Positions 24,734 to 34,213 of a stretch of DNA of 45,186 nucleotides are shown in pieces; position 1 is the stretch's first letter, and every line of letters begins with the position of its first letter. A model generated the notes under the pieces. The model was given only the letters and a program-made list of their open reading frames with translations. It had not been told where the DNA came from and did no database searches. Origin of the DNA: Gammaproteobacteria bacterium (GTDB lineage: Bacteria; Pseudomonadota; Gammaproteobacteria; PS1; Pseudothioglobaceae); the NCBI GenBank assembly GCA_015659815.1, contig DQME01000193.1, forward strand, positions 1 through 45,186, in the 5' to 3' direction. A program made the position numbers and the translations under genes.

Positions 24734-27172
24734 TTAATTGCGCAATGGCTTGTTGTTTCTTAATATAAATTCAACCCTATCCTGAGTTTTTTCCGTAGCC
24801 AGAAGCTCTAAGAAGGCGGCACTTTCTAAATCAATTATTGCCTCTGAATTAACAACACTGTTTTCATCAACCGCCGAAACCGTCATAACTCGTGCAACTC
24901 GATTGACGCAAAATTTATCGTGATCAGAAATAAAACCACCCTCATGAAGGTTGGCAATTTGCGCCATCATATTTGCATAACCCGCTTTACCCGCAACTTT
25001 AAAGGCCTCATCTCGAGGCGCTTTATAGCCAGATTCCAGCATCGCAACTGCTTGCTGTTTTGCAACGTAGAGCAATTCATTTGCATTGGCGATAATAATA
25101 TCGTCGGCTTTTAAATAGCCCATATCCTTGGCCTCTAATGAGCTTATCGAAACTTTTGCCATCGCAATTTGCTCAAAATACTTAGCCAACAATGGGAAAA
25201 TATCATCCCCCTCTTTGTTGGTGTATGCACGTAGTGCCATTTCCTTCGAGCCACAGGCTGCAGGCAACAACCCCACACTAACCTCAACCAAGCCAATGTA
25301 TGAGTTCATAGAAGATACAACACGATTACAATGAAGAAGCAATTCACAACCGCCACCAAGCGCCAAACCGTCAACCGCTGCTACAGTTAGGATCTTTCCA
25401 TGTTTAAGGCGCATCATCATTTTCTGTAGCATGCCAACTGTTCTCTTAACCGAGGCGAGTTCTCCCACTTTTGGTAGGTCAGGATTCAACACTTCAAAGG
25501 CTTTTTTCTTTGCCATGGCGGTTAATCCTGGTTCTTTTTCAAGTAAGCCTAGTTTCACTGCTGAGATGATTTCGAAAAGATTTGCACCCGCACAAAAATG
25601 TTCTTTTTCTTGCTTAAAGATCAACGCATGAAAACCATTCTCTTCAAGATAATCAAGCGCCTTATCAATATCCTGAATAACCGCAAAACTAATAACATTC
25701 ATTTTTGTATTAAATGAAATGCTTGCAATACCTTCACCAAGGTCAATTAATTTAGTGCTTTCACTATCGAGCAAAATATTCTGCTCATGAGCCCTCTCTC
25801 CAGCAAGGATTGGCTTGAAGAGTTGTCTTTCATATACAGGGTGTGTTGATCTAGGAGCGTACGTGCCAAGAGCTGGATTAAAAGCACCATCCTCACAATA
25901 GACGTATGAACAATTCAGTGCCCACTGAGGCAATTCTACCGATCCAAGTGTCTTGCCCTTAGCAATATCGCTTAAAAGCATACCACGAATCGCTTCCCAG
26001 CCCACCAATTGCGCTTGCTCAAAAATACCACAACCCCAAGCAAATCCAGACCTAAGTGCCATATCGACGCAACGAACAGTGTCTGCAATATACTCTAACT
26101 GATAACAAGAATAATGGAAAACATCTCGGTGAACCGACCATAAAAACTGCGCTTGCGGATCATCACATTCTGCTAAAGCCAACAATGACTTCTCAATATT
26201 TCCGTTTTCTTTTAAAATCTTTTTAACAAGTGGGCTGATTGTATTATCCGAAAGACGGTAATCGCCAAGACCAGTATCAAATACATAAATATCTTTGCCG
26301 CGCTTTTCGTAAATACCTTTTCTAGTTTTGCTGCCTAACGCGCCTTGCTCAATCAAGCCCTCTACCCAGCCAGGTAATTTGAATAGCTCTAACCAAGGAT
26401 CTTCTTTGGCATTATCAAAAATATTTTTGACCACGTTTTTCATCACGTCAAGTCCAACAACATCCAGAGTTCTGAATGAAGCACTGGCTGGTCGACCGAT
26501 CCTCTTCCCAGTCAGTGCATCAACAGTATCAGGTGATAGGCCGAAATCCTCAGCATGCTTTAGAACTGCCATAAAGGAGAATACACCAATTCTGTTTCCA
26601 ATAAACGCAGGATTATCGTTTGCGTATACCACCTCTTTACCCAGTGCAGAAGTAATAAAACCTTCTGCCTTATGGAGTAACTTTTCATCACTGTAATTTG
26701 TTCTAATCAGCTCCACTAGGGGTAAATACCTTGGTGGGTTGAAAAAATGCACACCAAAGATGCGACTTCTTAACGATTTTGGTGCGTGCTCAGCAATAGC
26801 ATTAATAGACAAACCAGAAGTGTTAGTTACCAAAATAGCGTCATCCCTAACAAAAGGGCTGATCTTGGCAAACAACTGTTTTTTAATATCTAAATTTTCA
26901 ACTATTGATTCCAAAATAAAATCACACTCAGACAACAACTCTAACGAGTCATAAGTGGCTGTTTTAATTGAATCAAGAATCGTTGGAATGGCCAAAGGTG
27001 TTGGCTTGAGCTTTTTCATTGTTTGTAGAGAAGCGTTAAGCGCTTCTTCTGACATATCAAACATGGTTACTTCGATGCCTAGGTTGGCAAAATGTGCGGC
27101 AATTTGCCCACCCATAGTGCCAGAACCGAGTACAGCTACCTTACTAAAAGTTTTGTCAAAATACTGTTTCAT
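24734..27172 (-). CDS. Fused 3-hydroxyacyl-CoA dehydrogenase / enoyl-CoA hydratase
   Basis: The 812-residue protein has the dehydrogenase first: NAD-binding VAVLGSGTMGGQIAAHFANLG (residues 13-33), the catalytic-His segment GVHFFNPPRYLPLVELI, and a dehydrogenase C-terminal domain with GKRIGRPASASFRTLDVVGLD. The crotonase domain comes after about residue 480, with FCAGANLFEI and LALGGGCELLLHCNRVV. This order is the reverse of E. coli FadB (hydratase first) and matches the FadN-like group. It performs hydration and NAD-dependent oxidation in beta-oxidation, with the thiolase encoded directly downstream. A modest AAGG ribosome-binding site precedes the ATG. Confidence 0.94.
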   Translation of the reverse strand: MKQYFDKTFSKVAVLGSGTMGGQIAAHFANLGIEVTMFDMSEEALNASLQTMKKLKPTPLAIPTILDSIKTATYDSLELLSECDFILESIVENLDIKKQLFAKISPFVRDDAILVTNTSGLSINAIAEHAPKSLRSRIFGVHFFNPPRYLPLVELIRTNYSDEKLLHKAEGFITSALGKEVVYANDNPAFIGNRIGVFSFMAVLKHAEDFGLSPDTVDALTGKRIGRPASASFRTLDVVGLDVMKNVVKNIFDNAKEDPWLELFKLPGWVEGLIEQGALGSKTRKGIYEKRGKDIYVFDTGLGDYRLSDNTISPLVKKILKENGNIEKSLLALAECDDPQAQFLWSVHRDVFHYSCYQLEYIADTVRCVDMALRSGFAWGCGIFEQAQLVGWEAIRGMLLSDIAKGKTLGSVELPQWALNCSYVYCEDGAFNPALGTYAPRSTHPVYERQLFKPILAGERAHEQNILLDSESTKLIDLGEGIASISFNTKMNVISFAVIQDIDKALDYLEENGFHALIFKQEKEHFCAGANLFEIISAVKLGLLEKEPGLTAMAKKKAFEVLNPDLPKVGELASVKRTVGMLQKMMMRLKHGKILTVAAVDGLALGGGCELLLHCNRVVSSMNSYIGLVEVSVGLLPAACGSKEMALRAYTNKEGDDIFPLLAKYFEQIAMAKVSISSLEAKDMGYLKADDIIIANANELLYVAKQQAVAMLESGYKAPRDEAFKVAGKAGYANMMAQIANLHEGGFISDHDKFCVNRVARVMTVSAVDENSVVNSEAIIDLESAAFLELLATEKTQDRVEFILRNNKPLRN

Positions 27173-27193
27173 GATTACCTTATTATTATAAAT

Positions 27194-27343
27194 TTATATA
27201 TTGTTCTTTATCTCAAAGTCATCAACTCTGAGAGACTCTAGTACGGCCTCATGCCATACAAGCCAATTATCTTTTTCTTCCACGGTTAGAAGTTTATCGG
27301 CAATCAACGAGCTTAGCCAAATTTCGAGTGTGTTTATTTTCAT
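27194..27343 (-). CDS. Small ORF of 49 residues in the fad operon
   Basis: This ORF is below the length cut-off of the supplied track. It reads MKINTLEIWLSSLIADKLL then TVEEKDNWLVWHEAVLESLR and ends with an acidic tail. It fills most of the otherwise unexplained 192-base gap between fadH and the fused dehydrogenase gene, on the same strand, 21 bases after the fadH stop and 21 bases before the next start. Three Trp codons, an amphipathic helical look and a weak GGAA ribosome-binding site favour a real protein. I recognise no domain. It could be a small regulator or a subunit of one of the flanking enzymes. Conservation is untested. Confidence 0.55.
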   Translation of the reverse strand: MKINTLEIWLSSLIADKLLTVEEKDNWLVWHEAVLESLRVDDFEIKNNI

Positions 27344-27364
27344 GTTAAATTTCCATTTTTTGTT

Positions 27365-29407
27365 TTATAACGAGGCTGCCAATCGAGAGCCTTGGTTTAT
27401 TGCTCGTTTTGCATCAAGCTCGGTAGCAACGTCAGCGCCGCCAATTAAATGCGAAGAAATTCCATTTTTCTCCAATTCAGTATGTAAATCACGAAGCGGC
27501 ACTTGTCCTGTGCAAAGCACTATCGTATCAACTGACAAAACATGTGCATTACCATCAACCAAGTAGTGCAAGCCCTCATCATCAATTTTGTTATATTGGG
27601 CACCAGGCACCATATTGATTTTTTTTGTTTTTAAACTAGCGCGATGAATCCAGCCAGTAGTCTTACCAAGCCCCGCTCCAAGTCTAGTTGTCTTTCTCTG
27701 GAGCAAGGTGATTTCTCTGGTTGGTGTTGGCGTATCGGGCTTGATACCGATAACACCACCTCTCACTACATTTTTTGGATCTATACCCCATTTAGTCAAA
27801 AATGCTCCTACATCAACACTTGATTCATCACCCTCATGAGATAAATACTCACAAATATCAAAGCCAATGCCGCCAGCACCAACCACCGCAACCCGTTCAC
27901 CCACTTCCTTTTTGTCTCTCAAAACGTCTAAGTAAGAGAGAACCTTTGGATGGTCTTGTCCAGCTATTCCAGGCTCTCTTGGTAGAACACCAGTTGCAAC
28001 CACCACCTCGTCAAAATGACCAGCCTTTACGATTGCCAGATCAACCTTTTGATTAAGCACTACGTTAACATTTAATACCTCTAGGCGTCTAGAAAAGTAG
28101 CGCAAGGTTTCATGAAACTCTTCCTTTCCTGGAATTTGTTTTGCCATGTTGAACTGTCCACCTATTTCTTTTGAGGCCTCGAATAAAGTCACCTGATGTC
28201 CGCATTCAGCTGCAACAGTTGCACAAGATAATCCAGCTGGACCAGCGCCCACAACAGCAATACGTTTTAAGCTTGTTTTTTTCTCATAAATTAAATCAAG
28301 CTCATGACATGCTTGTGGGTTGACTAAACAGCTGCTGCGCTTTCGATTAAACACATGGTCTAAGCACGCTTGATTACAGCCAATGCAGGTGTTGATTTCA
28401 TCTACCCTGCCCTCAATGACTTTATTAACAAAATTTGGGTCCGCTAAAAATGGTCGCGCCATTGACACCATATCGGCATCCCCTCTTGCCAATACAGACT
28501 CGGCAACCTCTGGTGTATTAATCCGATTAGTGGTGATTAGAGGCACTGAAACCTCACCACGCAACTTAGCCGTAACCCAAGTAAAGCACCCCCTAGGAAC
28601 CATGGCTGCTATAGTTGGAATTCTTGCCTCGTGCCAGCCGATGCCTGTATTAATAATGCTCACGCCAGCCTCTTCTAGAGCTTTTGCTAGTATAACAACC
28701 TCTTCCCAAGTGCTGCCTTTTTCAAGCAAATCCAGCATTGAGAGTCGGAAAATAAGAATGAAATCTGGGCCAACAGCTGCTCGAGTCTGCCTAACAATCT
28801 CCAAGGCTATTCGGATACGATTCTCAAACAAGCCGCCCCACTCATCCGTACGTTCGTTGGTATGCGTTGCGATAAATTGATGGATGAAGTACCCTTCAGA
28901 TCCCATAATCTCTACACCATCGTAACCAGCCTGTTGTGCCAAACTCGCACAATTCACATAATCCTCAATAGATCTCCAAACGCTTCGGCTCGATAATGCC
29001 CTTGGCTTAAAAGGCGTAATTGGTGATTTAATCGCAGAAGCAGAAACGACAAATGGATGATAGCCATAGCGCCCCGTGTGCAAAATTTGCATACAAATTA
29101 ACCCCCCTTCTGCGTGAACCGCATCGGTGATCACACGATGTTTAGTTACTTCTTTTTTGTTGGATAATTTTGCAGACAAAAGCATGGCACGGCCCACTCT
29201 GCTTGGTGCAATTCCTCCTGTAATAATAAGCCCAGCACCGCCACGAGCTCTTGTCGAATAATACGCTGCCATATTTTCAAAACCGCCGACTTCCTCTTCC
29301 ATGCCGGTATGCATTGATCCCATCAACACTCTGTTCTGTAGAGTAATATTGCCCACCCTTAAAGGCTTCAGTAGATGCGGGTACAGCGTATCACTCACAT
29401 TGGTCAT
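27365..29407 (-). CDS. fadH: NADPH-dependent 2,4-dienoyl-CoA reductase
   Basis: The 680-residue flavoprotein has an N-terminal FMN-binding TIM barrel of the old-yellow-enzyme type (PLRVGNITLQNRVLMGSMHTGMEE). A 4Fe-4S motif CIGCNQACLDHVFNRKRSSC follows near residue 340 (C-x2-C-x3-C-x11-C), then FAD-binding VVGAGPAGLSCATVAAECG and NADPH-binding VVGAGGIGFD. It removes double bonds at even positions so that unsaturated fatty acids can enter beta-oxidation. It is the first gene of the minus-strand fad operon, with an AGGAG ribosome-binding site, and lies opposite an AraC-type regulator across a 187-base spacer. Related oxidoreductases act on other enoyl substrates, but the context supports fadH. 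Confidence 0.9.
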   Translation of the reverse strand: MTNVSDTLYPHLLKPLRVGNITLQNRVLMGSMHTGMEEEVGGFENMAAYYSTRARGGAGLIITGGIAPSRVGRAMLLSAKLSNKKEVTKHRVITDAVHAEGGLICMQILHTGRYGYHPFVVSASAIKSPITPFKPRALSSRSVWRSIEDYVNCASLAQQAGYDGVEIMGSEGYFIHQFIATHTNERTDEWGGLFENRIRIALEIVRQTRAAVGPDFILIFRLSMLDLLEKGSTWEEVVILAKALEEAGVSIINTGIGWHEARIPTIAAMVPRGCFTWVTAKLRGEVSVPLITTNRINTPEVAESVLARGDADMVSMARPFLADPNFVNKVIEGRVDEINTCIGCNQACLDHVFNRKRSSCLVNPQACHELDLIYEKKTSLKRIAVVGAGPAGLSCATVAAECGHQVTLFEASKEIGGQFNMAKQIPGKEEFHETLRYFSRRLEVLNVNVVLNQKVDLAIVKAGHFDEVVVATGVLPREPGIAGQDHPKVLSYLDVLRDKKEVGERVAVVGAGGIGFDICEYLSHEGDESSVDVGAFLTKWGIDPKNVVRGGVIGIKPDTPTPTREITLLQRKTTRLGAGLGKTTGWIHRASLKTKKINMVPGAQYNKIDDEGLHYLVDGNAHVLSVDTIVLCTGQVPLRDLHTELEKNGISSHLIGGADVATELDAKRAINQGSRLAASL

Positions 29408-29542
29408 TTATATCTCCTAATCAATCCTTGAAACTGCTCATGCAATAGTTCTTTTTTGTTATGAAAGTAATTATAGCTTTTCACGATCAGTATATAATTA
29501 ACATAATATTACTAATAGTTAACACTTTATTTATAGAGGCCT

Positions 29543-29570
29543 TTGACAATCTCACTATCAAACCTAAAAA
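29543..29570 (+). promoter_or_regulatory. Possible promoter of the AraC-family regulator gene
   Basis: A perfect TTGACA at 29543-29548 is followed after 16 bases by TAAAAA, 24 bases before the regulator's ATG. The -10 is imperfect. The 187-base spacer (29408-29594) should also hold the fadH promoter; a TATAAT on the minus strand exists without a clear -35. Confidence 0.4.
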
Positions 29571-29594
29571 GATTACTTTAGCAATATCTGACCA

Positions 29595-30593
29595 ATGAAC
29601 GTTCATAGCGCTGTTTGGCGATCTATCTCGCGTCTTCAATACCTCTATCCTAATGAAGTGAGTCAAATCTGCCAAAGAATCGGCATTCCTCCAAGCCTTT
29701 TAGCCGGCCACAATCTCACATTACCGCTCACTTTATTCTTAAATTTCTTTATTGAGGCCGAAGATATTTTTGACAATGACCTAGTTTCTATCAGCTACGC
29801 GCGCATGGCACAAATACGACCAAATTACTCAGAGATTTTAGGAATGATTTCACTCTATTCTCCTAATTTGATCGAAAGCTTTAATTTGGTGAATTCCTAT
29901 ATTAACCTTGAGTTGGATGGTATCGATATCAGCTTGATTCAAAAAACCAGCGTTGTTAATATTCGCTTTGTGGCCAATGCGTCTATTGAGCACGCCAGCT
30001 TGTATGAAAACCTATGCATGTCAATCTTTGCCACTTTTATTCAGTCAATGCACCATCCAATAAATAAACTAACAACAAAAACAACAACCAATCAAGCCAC
30101 TAGCGTCGTTCGTTCTTTATTTCATTGCCCTATTGAGTTTAAGGCTAACCACACGGCGATAATACTCACGAACGAAGTATCACTTAAACAAAACCCAACC
30201 GCCAATCCAAAATTGATAAGCTTGTTGGAAATTATGGCAAAAGAAAAAATTTCCCAACAAGCGAACAAAGGCAACATCGTTAACAGACTTGAAGATATTT
30301 ATAATAGTTATGAAGACCACTACAATAATATCAACATTTCCGAAACATCAAATTTATTAGGTGTTAGTGTCAACACTCTGCGTAGAAAGCTAAGTAAACG
30401 CAAGACTACATTTCGTCAAACGCTAAATAATTTTAAGCTAAAAAAAGCTAAATCAATGCTGGCCAGCAACTATTCCGCCAAAAGAGTGGCGTATTCTCTT
30501 GGTTATACTGAACCCTCAGCATTCGTACGATGGTTTATTAACCAGGCCAAACAAACACCCAAAGAATACAAAAAAGAAGTAGCACGCCAATAA
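29595..30593 (+). CDS. AraC-family transcriptional regulator
   Basis: The 332-residue protein has an N-terminal region of the 'arabinose-binding' AraC type (QICQRIGIPPSLLAGHNLTLPLTLFLNFFIEAE) and a C-terminal pair of helix-turn-helix motifs. The second half reads LGVSVNTLRRKLSKRKTTFRQTLNNFKLKKAKSML then VAYSLGYTEPSAFVRWFINQAKQTPKEY. Regulators with this N-terminal domain often control lipid or hydrocarbon use. Its divergent position against fadH makes it the likely switch of the fad operon, perhaps sensing a fatty acid or acyl-CoA; the ligand is inference. Its 3' end lies 27 bases from the convergent yqeY-like gene. Confidence 0.9.
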   Translation: MNVHSAVWRSISRLQYLYPNEVSQICQRIGIPPSLLAGHNLTLPLTLFLNFFIEAEDIFDNDLVSISYARMAQIRPNYSEILGMISLYSPNLIESFNLVNSYINLELDGIDISLIQKTSVVNIRFVANASIEHASLYENLCMSIFATFIQSMHHPINKLTTKTTTNQATSVVRSLFHCPIEFKANHTAIILTNEVSLKQNPTANPKLISLLEIMAKEKISQQANKGNIVNRLEDIYNSYEDHYNNINISETSNLLGVSVNTLRRKLSKRKTTFRQTLNNFKLKKAKSMLASNYSAKRVAYSLGYTEPSAFVRWFINQAKQTPKEYKKEVARQ

Positions 30594-30620
30594 AATTAGC
30601 GTCAAAGAACTAGAAAAAAA

Positions 30621-31067
30621 TTAGGACAGCTTGGCCTTAATAAGTTGAGAAACAGCGCCCATGTCTACTTTACCGTCTAGTTGGCCCTTAAGAATTCCCA
30701 TTAGTTTTCCCATGTCTTGCATAGAACTTGCACCTAAATCATTGATGGCCTTATCAACAAAAGGTACGATCTCTTCGTCTGACAACTGTTTGGGCATGTA
30801 AGTGTTGAGTATTGCTAGCTCATCGTTTTCCACCTTGATCAAGTCTTCGCGACCGGCATCAGTGAACTGAGATATGGAGTCTTTGCGTTGCTTCACCATC
30901 TTGTTAATTACAGTTATTACCTGAGAGTCATCTAACACAGTACGGTCATCGACTTCTTTTTGTTTTATCGCCTCTAATATCATGCGTGTTGCACGTGTGG
31001 ACTCTTTGTCTCTAGCCTTCATTGCTGACTTCATATCATCAGTAATGCGATTCTTTAGCTCGGACAT
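30621..31067 (-). CDS. GatB/YqeY domain protein
   Basis: The 148-residue protein matches YqeY along its length: LKNRITDDMKSAMKARDKESTRATRMILEAIKQKE, then a middle FVDKAINDLGASSMQDMGKLMGILKGQLDGKVDMG, ending VSQLIKAKLS. The C-terminal region resembles the tRNA-binding tail of amidotransferase subunit GatB. It may act on mischarged tRNA, but no activity is settled. It follows rpsU by 31 bases, the common rpsU-yqeY pairing, here placed at the end of the ribosomal superoperon and not before dnaG. Confidence 0.9.
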   Translation of the reverse strand: MSELKNRITDDMKSAMKARDKESTRATRMILEAIKQKEVDDRTVLDDSQVITVINKMVKQRKDSISQFTDAGREDLIKVENDELAILNTYMPKQLSDEEIVPFVDKAINDLGASSMQDMGKLMGILKGQLDGKVDMGAVSQLIKAKLS

Positions 31068-31098
31068 TTTTTTGATTTATATCTTATGAAAATAATTC

Positions 31099-31314
31099 TT
31101 AGTACATGCGCCTGCGACGTATGCGATTTTTGGCCATCTCTTTGTGTGTTCTTTTAACGGCAGCTGCCTTTTTGCGTTTAGTAACCCAGGTTGGTTTCTC
31201 GTAAAACTCTTTCTTCCTTACATCAGTTATTACTCCGGCCCTGTCGCATGTTCGTCTAAAACGACGTAGTGCAATATCGAATGGCTCGTTCTCTCTTACT
31301 TTAATTGATGGCAT
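31099..31314 (-). CDS. rpsU: 30S ribosomal protein S21 (bS21)
   Basis: The 71-residue basic protein has the family start [27 protein letters not shown] and an Arg/Lys-rich tail ending RRRRMY. S21 sits near the anti-Shine-Dalgarno end of 16S rRNA and aids initiation. It lies 12 bases after rplQ, so it is probably transcribed from the alpha operon promoter, an arrangement unlike the E. coli rpsU-dnaG-rpoD operon. Confidence 0.96.
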   Translation of the reverse strand: MPSIKVRENEPFDIALRRFRRTCDRAGVITDVRKKEFYEKPTWVTKRKKAAAVKRTHKEMAKNRIRRRRMY

Positions 31315-31326
31315 GTGTTATTTTCC

Positions 31327-31731
31327 TTAAGATTTTGTATCGTCAGTATCGACAGAGATGGATTCACCTGTGCTATCAAAGTCAACCAATTGAACAACAG
31401 CCATTGGTGCTTTGTCGCCAGTCCTATATCCAGCTTTTAAGATTCTGATATAACCTCCAGGGCGATCTTTGTAGAAAGGCCCCAACTGAGTAAATAATTT
31501 TGCAACAGATGCATCATCACGCAACCTCGAGAATGCAAGTCTGCGATTTGCAACACTGTCAATTTTTGCCCTAGTAATTAAAGGCTCAACAACGCGCCTT
31601 AACTCTTTTGCTTTGGGTAGTGTTGTTTTTATAGTCTCGTGTAAGAACAATGAATTAGCCATGTTCTTAAACATCGCCTTACGATGTGATGAGTTTCTGT
31701 TAAGTTGTCTACCTGACTTTCTATGTCTCAT
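31327..31731 (-). CDS. rplQ: 50S ribosomal protein L17 (bL17)
   Basis: [34 protein letters not shown] is the unmistakable L17 start. The 134-residue length is slightly above the E. coli 127 because of a Ser/Asp/Thr-rich C-terminal tail ([16 protein letters not shown]). L17 lies near the exit tunnel. It follows rpoA by 9 bases as the classical last gene of the alpha operon. Confidence 0.97.
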   Translation of the reverse strand: MRHRKSGRQLNRNSSHRKAMFKNMANSLFLHETIKTTLPKAKELRRVVEPLITRAKIDSVANRRLAFSRLRDDASVAKLFTQLGPFYKDRPGGYIRILKAGYRTGDKAPMAVVQLVDFDSTGESISVDTDDTKS

Positions 31732-31740
31732 TTCAATTCC

Positions 31741-32721
31741 CTATTCACTCATTAAGTCAACTGGAGGCCAGTTTGCAATCTCTGTACCTAACTCCAAGCC
31801 CTTGTCAGTCAACACCTCTTTGATTTCATTTAGTGACTTACGCCCAAGGTTAGGAGTTCTAAGTAGGTCTTGTTCAGATTTCTGAATTAAGTCACCTATA
31901 TAGTAGATTTGTTCAGCTTTCAAACAGTTAGCGGAACGCACTGTAAGCTCTAATTCATCAACAGCTGCTAATAGTTGAGGATCAAAGTCGTCTGAAGTTG
32001 GTAATGCCTCTTCCTCTTCAACTAGCTCTAATTCGACAAAAGATGATAATTGATCTTGAAGAATTGATGCAGCTCTCTTTACAGCGTCTTCGGCATCTAG
32101 AGATCCGTTAGTTTCAATTAAAATATTCAATTTGTCTAAATTAACCCTCTGATCAACACGTGCAGCGTCTACAGTAAAGCTAACTCGTTTTATTGGAGAA
32201 AAACTAGCATCTAGCTGCATCCCTCCTATAGTCGACGATTCCTCATCCCTGGCTACAGCAGTATCATAACCTACCCCAGTACCAATCTTTAGTGTCATAC
32301 GTAGATGTCCGCCCTTATTAACTGTGGCGATTACTTTGTCATGATTAAAAACACTAACGTCGGTGCCATTCGCCTCAATGTCGGCTACAGTAATCTCACA
32401 TGGACCTTTCTTATCAATAACAACCTGTGCAGTTTCGGTAGTATTTAGAACTACAGAGACTTCTTTCAAGTTTAATAAGATGTCTAAAACGTCTTCCTGG
32501 ACACCTTCAATAGTTGAAAATTCATGCATAACGCCATCAATCGCAACCTCAGTGACAGCAGAACCCACCATTGAAGACAGCAGTGTCCTCCTAAGTGCGT
32601 TACCTAGAGTATGTCCGAACCCTCTTTCCAAAGGCTCCAGCATAACCCTGAATTCATTTTTTGAAATTTCAGTTGATTCAACTAATTTTGGTTTTAAAAA
32701 ATCTCTAGAGCTACCTTGCAT
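31741..32721 (-). CDS. rpoA: RNA polymerase subunit alpha
   Basis: I start the gene at ATG 32721 ([16 protein letters not shown]), which matches E. coli RpoA. The ORF-track start at 32754 adds 11 residues from inside the rpsD 3' end. The 326-residue protein has the N-terminal assembly domain ([24 protein letters not shown]) and a C-terminal domain with [17 protein letters not shown] for UP-element and activator contacts. The linker and total length are normal. It lies 10 bases after rpsD. Confidence 0.97.
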   Translation of the reverse strand: MQGSSRDFLKPKLVESTEISKNEFRVMLEPLERGFGHTLGNALRRTLLSSMVGSAVTEVAIDGVMHEFSTIEGVQEDVLDILLNLKEVSVVLNTTETAQVVIDKKGPCEITVADIEANGTDVSVFNHDKVIATVNKGGHLRMTLKIGTGVGYDTAVARDEESSTIGGMQLDASFSPIKRVSFTVDAARVDQRVNLDKLNILIETNGSLDAEDAVKRAASILQDQLSSFVELELVEEEEALPTSDDFDPQLLAAVDELELTVRSANCLKAEQIYYIGDLIQKSEQDLLRTPNLGRKSLNEIKEVLTDKGLELGTEIANWPPVDLMSE

Positions 32722-32731
32722 AATTAATTCC

Positions 32732-33358
32732 TTATTTTGAATACAATTCAACAATTAAATGTTCTTCTATGTCTGACGATAAGTCGTCACGAGAAGGGGT
32801 GTTTTTAAATACGCCTTTAAGTGACTTACTGTCTACATCAACCCATTCCACTTGTCCGGACTGTTCTGCTAACTCTACAGCTAACTGAATACGGCTTTGT
32901 TTTTTTGATTTTTCTCTTACAGCAATCTCATCATTAGCACTTACCTGGTAAGATGGAATATTTACTATTGCTCCATTTACAAGAATAGATTTGTGTGAAA
33001 CTAATTGCCTTGCTTCAGCACGTGTAGATGCGAATCCCATACGATAAACTACGTTATCTAGGCGACACTCAAGAAGCGATAACAAGTTCTCTCCTGTTGA
33101 ACCCTTCCTCGAGCTTGCCTTTTTGTAATATAGGCGAAACTGCTTCTCTAGAATTCCATAAATACGTCTAACTTTTTGTTTTTCTCTCAATTGTAGTCCG
33201 TACTCAGTTCCCTTTTGACGACGAGCAGTAGCGCCATGCATTCCAGGTAATTGAGTAACTTTACATTTAGAATCTAACGATCTAATTCCACTTTTCAAAA
33301 ACAAGTCGGTGCCTTCACGGCGCGCTAATTTACAAGTAGGTCCAGTATATCTTGCCAT
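32732..33358 (-). CDS. rpsD: 30S ribosomal protein S4 (uS4)
   Basis: The 208-residue protein aligns closely with E. coli S4 ([24 protein letters not shown] at the start, [10 protein letters not shown] at the end) and has the S4 RNA-binding motif [21 protein letters not shown]. It is a primary 16S-binding protein. In E. coli it represses its own operon through the leader; a leader of about 84 bases exists here before rpsM, but I cannot show an S4 site. Confidence 0.97.
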   Translation of the reverse strand: MARYTGPTCKLARREGTDLFLKSGIRSLDSKCKVTQLPGMHGATARRQKGTEYGLQLREKQKVRRIYGILEKQFRLYYKKASSRKGSTGENLLSLLECRLDNVVYRMGFASTRAEARQLVSHKSILVNGAIVNIPSYQVSANDEIAVREKSKKQSRIQLAVELAEQSGQVEWVDVDSKSLKGVFKNTPSRDDLSSDIEEHLIVELYSK

Positions 33359-33367
33359 AATTAATCC

Positions 33368-33754
33368 TTATACTCTACGTTTTTTAGAAGGACGACAACC
33401 ATTATGAGGGATTGGCGTCACATCGGTGATTGATTGAATTTTTAAACCCTGCGCATTAAGCCCACGTATTGCTGAATCTCTGCCTGGACCAGGTCCGTTG
33501 ACACGAACTTCAAGGTTTTTCATGCCAAATGTTAATGCTTTCTCTCCACAACTGCTAGCAGCAACTTGTGCAGCAAATGGTGTTGATTTTCTAGACCCTC
33601 TGAATCCAGAGCCACCAGATGTCGCCCAACAAATCGCATTTCCATGGCGATCAGTAATCATAACAATTGTGTTGTTAAATGTTGCATGAATGTGTGCAAT
33701 ACCGTCAGAAATAATTTTCTTTGATTTCTTTTTAGTTGTCTTTTCGTTGGCCAT
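33368..33754 (-). CDS. rpsK: 30S ribosomal protein S11 (uS11)
   Basis: The 128-residue protein carries the S11 core [46 protein letters not shown] and the C-terminal [19 protein letters not shown]11 is on the 30S platform next to the E-site mRNA. The Lys-rich N-terminus is usual. The gene starts 15 bases after rpsM. Confidence 0.97.
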   Translation of the reverse strand: MANEKTTKKKSKKIISDGIAHIHATFNNTIVMITDRHGNAICWATSGGSGFRGSRKSTPFAAQVAASSCGEKALTFGMKNLEVRVNGPGPGRDSAIRGLNAQGLKIQSITDVTPIPHNGCRPSKKRRV

Positions 33755-33769
33755 TACTTATACCTTTGT

Positions 33770-34123
33770 TTATTTAATTAAACGGCGAGGACCCTTACGA
33801 GTTCTTGCATTTGTTTTAGTTCTTTGACCACGAAGTGGTAATGACTTCCTATGGCGTATACCGCGATAGCAACCCAAATCTTTAAGGCGCTTAATGTCTA
33901 TTGCAATTTGACGTCTAAGATCGCCCTCAACTTCATATTTCGCTATAGCACTTCTAATCAATTCCAACTGATCCTCAGCTAGATCCATAACCTTGGTTGC
34001 AGGATCTAATTTTAGCTCTTCACATATTAACTTTGCTCTAGTTTCTCCAATACCAAATATTGACTGTAAGCCGATAACAATGTGTTTATGTGTTGGGATA
34101 TTGATTCCCGCTATTCTTGCCAT
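33770..34123 (-). CDS. rpsM: 30S ribosomal protein S13 (uS13)
   Basis: [26 protein letters not shown] is the canonical S13 N-terminus, and the tail [17 protein letters not shown] is typical. The 117-residue protein forms bridges to the 50S subunit and contacts P-site tRNA. It is the first gene of the alpha operon part and is preceded by a 125-base spacer with a strong promoter. Its ribosome-binding site is AGGGAA. Confidence 0.97.
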   Translation of the reverse strand: MARIAGINIPTHKHIVIGLQSIFGIGETRAKLICEELKLDPATKVMDLAEDQLELIRSAIAKYEVEGDLRRQIAIDIKRLKDLGCYRGIRHRKSLPLRGQRTKTNARTRKGPRRLIK

Positions 34124-34213
34124 AAATTTCCCTTTTATACTTCTATTTATTTAATTATTTTGGTTATTTCTTTAATAAAATTTACCAAAAAAATAAAAAT
34201 TGAAAAACCTGCA

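Noticed and set aside
28383-28880. 165-residue plus-strand ORF opposite fadH
   Set aside because: It lies within the conserved flavin barrel of fadH and has no family signature.
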